Origin: Sphingobacteriaceae bacterium
GTDB taxonomy: Bacteria; Bacteroidota; Bacteroidia; Sphingobacteriales; Sphingobacteriaceae
Direction: 5' to 3'
NCBI GenBank assembly: GCA_025450155.1
Contig: JANWIB010000115.1
Location: forward strand, 1 to 9,994
Length of the DNA stretch: 9,994 nt
Of the stretch, positions 1 to 4,600 are shown in pieces. The position numbers and the translations under genes are program-made. Below the pieces are notes generated by a model that saw only the letters and a program-made list of their open reading frames with translations, had not been told where the DNA came from and made no database searches. How positions within the stretch are numbered: the stretch's first letter is position 1; the number at the start of each line of letters is the position of its first letter.

Positions 1-28
1 ACAATTATCAATTCTGAACTCCAAAAAA

Positions 29-319
29 ATGAAGTTAGATAACGAAACCATATCCCGAATAGCCCACCTGTCTCGTTTAGAGGTGAGTGATGCTGAAAAA
101 GAAGTTTTGCTGGAAGATATGAATAAAATATTGAGCTTTATGGAAAAACTTAATGAATTGGATACAAATGGAATAGAGCCGCTAATTTACCTAACAGATG
201 AAGTAAATATTTTCCGTAAAGATGAGATTCAGCAAGAGATTACAGTACAAGAAGCGTTAAGAAATGCCCCTAATCAGGATGGAACATATTTTAAAGTGTC
301 TAAAGTGATTGATAAGTAA
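29..319 (+). CDS. gatC: Aspartyl/glutamyl-tRNA amidotransferase subunit C (GatC)
   Basis: GatC is the small stabilising subunit of the GatCAB amidotransferase, which converts mischarged Glu-tRNA(Gln) or Asp-tRNA(Asn) to the correct aminoacyl-tRNA in the cytoplasm. The 96-residue length is usual for the family. Visible family features are the N-terminal helix with IAHLSRLEVSDAE (residues 11-23), the ILSFMEKLNELDTNGIEP stretch (about 34-51), the NIFRKDE segment (60-66), the EALRNAP motif (75-81) and the C-terminal YFKVSKVI (87-94). The ATG follows an A-rich run (AAAAAA) with no Shine-Dalgarno sequence, as is common in Bacteroidota. gatA and gatB are not in the window. The adenosyltransferase gene starts one base after the stop codon, so the two are probably co-transcribed. 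The upstream promoter is not visible in the 28 bases available. Confidence 0.95.
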   Translation: MKLDNETISRIAHLSRLEVSDAEKEVLLEDMNKILSFMEKLNELDTNGIEPLIYLTDEVNIFRKDEIQQEITVQEALRNAPNQDGTYFKVSKVIDK

Positions 320-320
320 G

Positions 321-869
321 GTGAAAATTTATACTAAAACGGGCGACAAAGGCCAGACTTCACTTATCGGGGGTACAAGGGTACCTAAATATCATCTCCG
401 GATTGAGAGTTATGGAACGATAGATGAGCTTAATTCTTACATTGGACTAATAAGAGATCAACATATCAGCGTTCATCAAAAAGATATTCTGAAACAAATT
501 CAAGACCGTCTTTTTACCATTGGTGCGCTGTTAGCGTCCGATCCTGAAAAGTCAAAGATGAAAATTCCAGATTTAAAAATGGAGGATATTGTACTGCTGG
601 AACAAGAAATAGATAAAATGAATGTTGTATTGCCCGAATTAAAAAATTTTATTTTGCCCGGCGGAAATACCACGATTTCTTTTTGTCATTTAGCACGATG
701 CATTTGCCGTAGGGCAGAACGCGTAACCGTACAATTGGCAGAAAGCAGTGAAGTGAATAAAAATGTTTTAATTTATTTGAATCGGCTTAGCGACTTTCTT
801 TTTGTGTTGGGAAGGATGATTGGATTTGAACAAAAAATAAGTGAAAACATTTGGCAACCCCGCTCGTAG
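321..869 (+). CDS. PduO/MMAB-type cob(I)alamin adenosyltransferase
   Basis: This enzyme transfers the adenosyl group of ATP to cob(I)alamin or cob(I)yrinic acid a,c-diamide, making adenosylcobalamin. From the GTG at 321 the protein has 182 residues, usual for the PduO-type family. Motifs seen: ATP-binding TKTGDKGQTSLIGG (5-18), SYGTIDELNSYIG (30-42), RLFTIGALLASD (63-74), FILPGG (110-115), CRRAER (129-134) and LNRLSDFLFVLGR (153-165). All the hallmark motifs are present, so the enzyme is probably active. An in-frame TTG at 309 would add four residues and overlap gatC, but the GTG gives the usual KIYTKTGDKG start and lies one base after the gatC stop, which suggests translational coupling. The last codons run into a terminator hairpin. 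No other cobalamin gene is near, so its role here is probably salvage of exogenous corrinoid (inference). Confidence 0.92.
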   Translation: MKIYTKTGDKGQTSLIGGTRVPKYHLRIESYGTIDELNSYIGLIRDQHISVHQKDILKQIQDRLFTIGALLASDPEKSKMKIPDLKMEDIVLLEQEIDKMNVVLPELKNFILPGGNTTISFCHLARCICRRAERVTVQLAESSEVNKNVLIYLNRLSDFLFVLGRMIGFEQKISENIWQPRS

Positions 870-884
870 AAGGGTTGATTTTTT
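855..884 (+). terminator. Intrinsic terminator after the adenosyltransferase gene
   Basis: CAACCC (855-860) and GGGTTG (872-877) form a 6-bp stem with an 11-base loop, followed by ATTTTTT (878-884). The stop codon (867-869) lies in the loop, so the stem overlaps the end of the gene. It probably ends the gatC-adenosyltransferase transcript. Confidence 0.6.
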
Positions 885-913
885 AGATTCTTATTTTTTT
901 TATTATACTTTTG
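883..913 (+). promoter_or_regulatory. Bacteroidota-type promoter of the DUF2795 gene
   Basis: TACTTTTG at 906-913 matches the Bacteroidota -7 consensus TAnnTTTG exactly. A weak -33 candidate, TTAG at 883-886 (consensus TTTG), lies 19 bases upstream of it. Transcription would start near 919-921, giving a leader of about 26 bases before the ATG at 946. The preceding terminator supports an independent transcription unit. Confidence 0.6.
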
Positions 914-945
914 CGACAAATTTAGACTTATAACATTCTAGGATT

Positions 946-1167
946 ATGTATTGGACATTAGAATTAGCATCACACCTGGAAGATGCCCCATGGCCAGCTA
1001 CTAAAGATGAGCTGATTGATTATGCGATCCGTTCGGGCGCACCGGTGGAAGTGATAGAAAATCTTCAGGCTTTAGAAGATGATGGCGAGCCTTATGAGAA
1101 CATTGAAGAGATATGGCCTGATTATCCCACTAAAGATGATTTCTTCTTCAACGAAGATGAGTATTAA
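946..1167 (+). CDS. Small acidic DUF2795 protein
   Basis: A 73-residue protein of unknown function. The part from about residue 5 to 57, with LASHLEDAPWPATKDEL, IRSGAPVEVIENLQAL and Y.NIEEIWPDY, matches the DUF2795 pattern as I know it: an N-terminal helix, a PATKDEL segment (17-23) and a GAP turn (31-33). The protein is very acidic: 21 Asp or Glu against 3 Lys or Arg. It has no signal peptide and no membrane segment, so it should be cytosolic. It has its own TAnnTTTG promoter and ends in a strong terminator, so it appears monocistronic. The start at 946 is the only sensible ATG, about 26 bases after the predicted transcription start. No function can be assigned. The compact conserved shape suggests a protein-binding or regulatory role, but that is only a guess. 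Confidence 0.88.
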   Translation: MYWTLELASHLEDAPWPATKDELIDYAIRSGAPVEVIENLQALEDDGEPYENIEEIWPDYPTKDDFFFNEDEY

Positions 1168-1202
1168 ATAGAAAAAGCCCTGAATCAGGGCTTTTTCTAT
1201 TT
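1166..1202. terminator. Strong bidirectional intrinsic terminator
   Basis: Perfect inverted repeat with 18-base arms (1166-1183 and 1185-1202) around one central base. In RNA the stem is at least 15 bp: an A-rich outer part, AGCCC paired with GGGCT, and a loop of about 7 bases. The outer A tract and T tract provide a U run in both directions. It begins in the DUF2795 stop codon and lies 16 bases past the stop codon of the convergent - strand gene, so it serves both. Confidence 0.92.
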
Positions 1203-1218
1203 ATGTGTCTATTATCAC

Positions 1219-1812
1219 TTATTTTCCAGCTTTAATTTCTTCATCAGGCAATTCGTGTACGGCTGTCGAGCTGATAACAAATTGGTCTTTCCCGGTTGAC
1301 GAATTATAATGCATTTCTATCCAACCGTAATAAAATTTATTATTCTTTTTAAGCCTTACAGGTAAATAATGTTTTTGCAAAGTATTGGTACTCCAATTAC
1401 CAGTCCACACGGGTTTTACTCCGGCTCTTTCCTGCACTTCCAAAAGTAAGCCCTTATTGTTACTCCATTGATTGTTTATTTTAGTTGTGGCATTGATGAT
1501 TGTTCCTAGGTCTATCGCCTGGGCATCAATTTCTTCAAGAAGAATAACTTCATTTTCATTTTTAGGTACTATATAATAATGAGTATACTTCCAATCATCT
1601 TCCACAACCATTTCTACCGAAAAAGTAAAGTCGCTTCTCCCATCTTTATCTAAATCCAAAGATGGTGTAGCTGCCCGGGTAAAAACAGAATCTTTAACTG
1701 GAAAAGTATAATTTACATGGATTTCGGGAGTGTCTTCCAGCTTGGCATGTGTTTTTATACACGCTAATAAACTCAAACTAAGCCCGACATATAGGAAGAA
1801 ATTTTTTTTCAT
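1219..1812 (-). CDS. Probable lipoprotein of unknown function
   Basis: Not a family I recognise with certainty. I chose the ATG at 1812 (197 residues) because it begins directly with an export signal: MKK, a hydrophobic stretch (5-17) and LLAC at 15-18. That is a lipobox-like site with Cys18, though Leu at -2 is not ideal. Cleavage after THA (23) by signal peptidase I is an alternative. An in-frame ATG at 1908 would add 32 residues ahead of the signal and is less likely. The mature protein carries a DLDKDGRSD loop (53-61) resembling Ca-binding DxDxDG loops, a YYGWIEM segment (161-167) and a C-terminal PDEEIKAGK. That end layout recalls many Bacteroidota surface proteins with a GW..., short strand, then P..PI.AG end. 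It is probably an envelope protein. No clear promoter was found. The gene is convergent with the DUF2795 gene and shares its terminator. Confidence 0.7.
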   Translation of the reverse strand: MKKNFFLYVGLSLSLLACIKTHAKLEDTPEIHVNYTFPVKDSVFTRAATPSLDLDKDGRSDFTFSVEMVVEDDWKYTHYYIVPKNENEVILLEEIDAQAIDLGTIINATTKINNQWSNNKGLLLEVQERAGVKPVWTGNWSTNTLQKHYLPVRLKKNNKFYYGWIEMHYNSSTGKDQFVISSTAVHELPDEEIKAGK

Positions 1813-1982
1813 CCGTATAAATTTGTTTTTTAATAGTGATGAAGCTATCATGTGCTTGTAGGCTTTATACATTTTGGTTTGTGTATTGATTGCACATGGT
1901 GGTTTCATTAAAAGTTATTATAGAGATGAACTTTTACGCAAAAAACAAATAGAGGATACAATTATTTTTAATTAAAAGAATA

Positions 1983-2000
1983 GTTGTATTTCATTACAAC
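1983..2000 (-). terminator. Candidate weak terminator downstream of the metallophosphoesterase gene
   Basis: GTTGTA (1983-1988) and TACAAC (1995-2000) form a 6-bp hairpin with a 6-base loop. Read on the - strand it is followed by TATTCTTTTAATTA, an imperfect U-rich tract. It lies about 80 bases past the stop of the - strand gene ending at 2080. The stem is short, so this is tentative. Confidence 0.3.
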
Positions 2001-2079
2001 CCAGCAGTAAACGTGTTGTTTTAAATGAAGGTGATTTTCCTTGGTACTTCAAGGGCTAAGAGGGCAAATGAAGGGGGAA

Positions 2080-2931
2080 TTATAGAGAAGTTGGATAATT
2101 ACCAACTTTTTCAGACTTTAACTGTTCAAACAATGTTTTTATATCCGGTATGCCAGCCAAGTCATCGTTATTTGATTCATTCCAGAAATCTATAGTAAAC
2201 GATTCGTCTAGATAATTATAGATTTTCCATTCTCCCTGATGGTATTCTACTGAGGTTAAACTTTCAACCCAGTCACCCGAATTAATATAAAGCACTTTGC
2301 CCCTGGCATTTTTTATCTCAACCATTTCAGGCTGATGAATATGACCGCATATCACATAATCGTATTGCTTGTCAATTGCCAGATCGGCAGCCGTACCAAT
2401 GAACTTTAATACATTCTTAAATTTTGCTTTAATCTGTTTAGAGAAATACATTTTATCGCGACCCAACAGCGTTAAACACCAATTGACAAAGCGGTTTAAT
2501 ATAATGAGAATGCCATATCCAATAGCGCCTAATTTGGCCAGCCACTTGGAGTGTTGCAGGGTAACATCAAAAATATCTCCATGAGAAATCCATGCTTTTT
2601 TACCATCGAGATCAAGAACCATTTTATTTAACAGTTGAAAGCTGCCTAAATTGAAATCTGCGAATTTTCGTAATATTTCATCATGATTGCCGATAAGGTA
2701 ATAAACAGGTATGCCTTCAGATACCCATTCCATAATTCTTTTTAACACGCTCATATGAGCATCCGGCCAGTATGATTTCCTGAATTGCCAGATATCAATA
2801 ATATCACCGTTAAGAATGAGTGTTTTTGGTTGTATACTTTTCAGGTAGTGAAGAAGTTCTTTGGCTTTACATCCATACGTACCCAGGTGTACATCTGAAA
2901 TGATTACCAGTTCGACTTCACGTTTTTGCAT
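2080..2931 (-). CDS. LpxH-like (COG2908-type) metallophosphoesterase
   Basis: A 283-residue calcineurin-like phosphoesterase of the UDP-2,3-diacylglucosamine diphosphatase group. LpxH cleaves UDP-2,3-diacylglucosamine to lipid X in lipid A synthesis at the inner face of the inner membrane. Metal-binding motifs are complete: DVH (D13, H15), GDIID (D43), GNHD (N82, H83), SHGD (H117) and GHIH (H197, H199). A hydrophobic insert at about 132-157 could sit on the membrane. The protein has GNHD where E. coli LpxH, as I recall it, has GNRD, and ends with a GDWVES segment (219-224) typical of a longer sister group. It may therefore act on another UDP-lipid or phospholipid substrate rather than be the main LpxH. 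No signal peptide. It starts at an ATG without a Shine-Dalgarno sequence, and a -7 box lies 46-53 bases upstream. Confidence 0.8.
   Translation of the reverse strand: MQKREVELVIISDVHLGTYGCKAKELLHYLKSIQPKTLILNGDIIDIWQFRKSYWPDAHMSVLKRIMEWVSEGIPVYYLIGNHDEILRKFADFNLGSFQLLNKMVLDLDGKKAWISHGDIFDVTLQHSKWLAKLGAIGYGILIILNRFVNWCLTLLGRDKMYFSKQIKAKFKNVLKFIGTAADLAIDKQYDYVICGHIHQPEMVEIKNARGKVLYINSGDWVESLTSVEYHQGEWKIYNYLDESFTIDFWNESNNDDLAGIPDIKTLFEQLKSEKVGNYPTSL
2088..2108. repeat. Inverted repeat in the last codons of the metallophosphoesterase gene
   Basis: AAGTTGG (2088-2094) and CCAACTT (2102-2108) pair perfectly around a 7-base loop. On the + strand it is followed by a run of five T (2107-2111), the shape of a terminator for transcription antisense to the gene. 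On the - strand there is no good U tract after it, so it is not a convincing terminator of the gene itself. Confidence 0.4.
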
Positions 2932-2959
2932 CTTTCTGAGAGAAGTTATAGATAAGATA

Positions 2960-3011
2960 ACAGCTTTTCAGCATGCCAAAATTAACAATTATGTTCATGC
3001 TAAAAAGCTGT
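2960..3011. repeat. Long inverted repeat framing the promoter of the metallophosphoesterase gene
   Basis: Arms of 16 bases (2960-2975 and 2996-3011) pair with a single mismatch (C2969 against A3002), which becomes a G-U wobble in - strand RNA. The loop is 20 bases. The repeat lies 25 bases beyond the stop of the DUF4412 gene and could act as its weak terminator, since TTATCTTATC follows on the - strand. It also frames a -7 box and could be an operator. Confidence 0.7.
2977..2984 (-). promoter_or_regulatory. -7 box for the metallophosphoesterase gene
   Basis: On the - strand this reads TAATTTTG, an exact match to the Bacteroidota -7 consensus TAnnTTTG. It sits in the loop of the inverted repeat 2960-3011. 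Transcription would begin near 2970, leaving a leader of about 40 bases. The -33 region would be the T-rich stretch at about 3002-3006, a weak match. Confidence 0.5.
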
Positions 3012-3035
3012 ATATATGATAAGAATAAGTTTAGA

Positions 3036-3701
3036 TTAGCGGCGGCTGCTCATGCTTTTTAACTGTTCAAAAGTAATTTCTTCATAATCTTTAGTTGCTG
3101 CGAAAGATCCCGCAGGAACAGTTTCGGTTTTCAACTCTTTCACAGTAGCTTTTATTCCCATGCCGTTTTGTACGGTGTTAAATTCTAATGGGAAACCGTA
3201 TGATTTATCAAAAAATCGGGATAATGAATTCTGAACAATATCAACATCTTTAGTAAACCATGCATCAGATGTCTTATCCGTCTTTTTATCTTTTACGGTA
3301 TATTTTTGTCCCTTATAACCCGCTATGGTCTTATTTTCTGTTGCGGTAGTTAGCTCATACTGAGGGATTTTATCCTCCAGTTCTTCCATATCAGCAGGAG
3401 TAAAGATGACAGAATATTTCTTTTGCATCATGGGTATCTCAAGTAATAACCTTAAATACTCTGTTTTGGGGTTCATAACGGTATTGGTTGATGACATTGG
3501 TGATTTTGATATAGTAACGGATGAATCTCCTTTAAAATATACTGTTATTTCCGAGGGAAGCATGGCTGCCATTTGCGGATTGGCATTGGGCGGTAACGTC
3601 CATTGGACGTCATATTTAATCGTGCCCTCATTAATTTTGTTTTGAGCCAAAACTGTAAATACAGAAAGGAAAATTATCCCGCTTAAAATTATTTTTTTCA
3701 T
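3036..3701 (-). CDS. Secreted DUF4412-type protein
   Basis: A 221-residue exported protein of unknown function. A classic signal peptide occupies residues 1-20 (MKK, hydrophobic IILSGIIFLSVFTVL, cleavage after LAQ), so it should be periplasmic or at the outer membrane surface. The mature part begins with EGTIKYDVQW (25-34) and contains EITVYFKGDSSV (51-62), an AGYKGQKYTVK stretch (127-137) and DAWFTKDV (146-153). This is the pattern of DUF4412 and GLPGLI-like Bacteroidota proteins, in which a beta-rich body follows a G.I.Y.V opening strand and a secondary YFKG.. strand. The assignment is from memory of the pattern. It is read divergently from the PorV/PorQ-like gene, with 101 bases between the two starts holding a perfect palindrome. 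The low-complexity end (KSMSSRR) is unremarkable. Confidence 0.72.
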   Translation of the reverse strand: MKKIILSGIIFLSVFTVLAQNKINEGTIKYDVQWTLPPNANPQMAAMLPSEITVYFKGDSSVTISKSPMSSTNTVMNPKTEYLRLLLEIPMMQKKYSVIFTPADMEELEDKIPQYELTTATENKTIAGYKGQKYTVKDKKTDKTSDAWFTKDVDIVQNSLSRFFDKSYGFPLEFNTVQNGMGIKATVKELKTETVPAGSFAATKDYEEITFEQLKSMSSRR

Positions 3702-3720
3702 GTTTTAAGAGTTAATGATG

Positions 3721-3741
3721 TATAGACTATTATAGTCTATA
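3721..3741. promoter_or_regulatory. 21-bp perfect palindrome between divergent genes, candidate operator
   Basis: TATAGACTAT (3721-3730) is the exact reverse complement of ATAGTCTATA (3732-3741) around a single central base. It lies 20 bases from the ATG of the - strand DUF4412 gene and 61 bases before the + strand barrel gene. Position and symmetry fit a site for a dimeric regulator. The composition is AT-rich, so chance is not excluded. Confidence 0.45.
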
Positions 3742-3742
3742 A

Positions 3743-3770
3743 TTGTTACTCAAGGTAATACTTATTTTTT
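3743..3770 (+). promoter_or_regulatory. Possible promoter of the comEC operon
   Basis: TATTTTTT at 3763-3770 matches 7 of 8 positions of TAnnTTTG, with TTG at 3743-3745 as a possible -33 element, 17 bases upstream and slightly short of the usual spacing. The region is T-rich, so the match is weak. Confidence 0.25.
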
Positions 3771-3802
3771 TATCTCAAATATTATTTTATAACTTCAAGT
3801 AA

Positions 3803-4600
3803 ATGAAGTTATTCTGTTTGTTTTTCTTGCAGATGGTTTCAGTGTTGTTGTTTTCTCAAGTAAATCCAGGGCCCCATATATCGGCTTTGGGAGCTACGGG
3901 TGTAGTAGCACAGGGTGTATGGAGCTTACAGGCGAATCAAGCAGGTTTAGCCACCATTAAGCGTCCCATTTTTTCAGGTGCTTTTGAACGAAAGTACATG
4001 GATCCGGACCTGAATACCAAATCAGTCGTTATTGCATATCCTTTTAAAAAAAATGTTTTTGGATTGAGTTTTCAAAGCTATGGCTTCTCGGCTTATAATG
4101 AACAGCGTATTGGTTTAGCGTATGCAAAAAGTTTTGGCAATAGCATTTATGCATCACTTAATTTTAATTATCATCAGGTAAAAATTTCTCAATATGGATC
4201 TGCTCAAGCGTTTTCTATCGAAGCGGGCTTACAGTACCAGGCAACTGAAAAGCTATTAATTGGGGCTCATATTGCTAATCCGAATAAAGGTATGTATCAG
4301 GATGGGGTTGATGCAACAATTCCTGTTATATCAGAGTTTGGAGTTGCTTATCGTTTTACAGACAAATTCCAGGCAAATACAGCGGTAGTGAAGGCGCTGA
4401 ATTCTGCAGCGGATGCAAGATTTGGGATAGAATATAACCTGGCAGAATGGTTAGTTTTAAGAGGTGGTTTTGCCACTAATCCCATCAGACAATATTCAGG
4501 CTTTGGCTTTACTTATAATCAATTCACTCTTGATTTTGCTGTTTCTTCCCATCCAAACCTGGGATATTCTCCTCAAATGGCATTAACTTATGAGTTTTAA
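3803..4600 (+). CDS. PorV/PorQ-like outer-membrane beta-barrel protein
   Basis: A 265-residue outer-membrane protein. Residues 1-19 are a signal peptide (hydrophobic LFCLFFLQMVSVLLF, cleavage after FSQ). The ISALGATGVVAQGVWSLQAN segment (26-45) followed by QAGLA (46-50) is the N-terminal hallmark of the FadL-related PorV/PorQ family, usually seen as ALG.a..a..D.wa...NPAGLA. The rest alternates as amphipathic beta strands and ends in LTYEF, with the C-terminal Phe of many outer-membrane barrels. PorV and PorQ are known from the type IX secretion system, but no other type IX gene is here. The next gene, an HhH-barrel protein, overlaps by 11 bases, and comEC follows, so a partner role in DNA uptake or outer-membrane assembly of that neighbour is more likely than secretion. 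That role is inferred from context. Confidence 0.75.
   Translation: MKLFCLFFLQMVSVLLFSQVNPGPHISALGATGVVAQGVWSLQANQAGLATIKRPIFSGAFERKYMDPDLNTKSVVIAYPFKKNVFGLSFQSYGFSAYNEQRIGLAYAKSFGNSIYASLNFNYHQVKISQYGSAQAFSIEAGLQYQATEKLLIGAHIANPNKGMYQDGVDATIPVISEFGVAYRFTDKFQANTAVVKALNSAADARFGIEYNLAEWLVLRGGFATNPIRQYSGFGFTYNQFTLDFAVSSHPNLGYSPQMALTYEF

Noticed and set aside
309..320. TTG start for the adenosyltransferase gene
   Set aside because: It adds four residues not usual in the family and overlaps gatC; the GTG at 321 gives the common KIYTKTGDKG start.
1813..1908. N-terminal extension of 32 residues on the probable lipoprotein (ATG at 1908)
   Set aside because: It would put a polar stretch ahead of a complete signal peptide; the ATG at 1812 gives a normal export signal at the N-terminus.
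1966..1977. AT-only palindrome TTTTAATTAAAA
   Set aside because: Such palindromes are expected by chance in an AT-rich gap, and no promoter element or gene start is properly spaced from it.
2025..2195. Short + strand reading frame of 56 codons beginning MKVIFLGTS
   Set aside because: Most of it runs antisense through the C-terminal codons of the metallophosphoesterase gene, has no promoter or ribosome site of note, and loses any protein-like pattern after its first residues.
3803..4600. Type IX secretion locus based on the PorV/PorQ-like protein
   Set aside because: No other Por or Gld gene is present and the neighbours are the HhH barrel and ComEC, so secretion is not supported.
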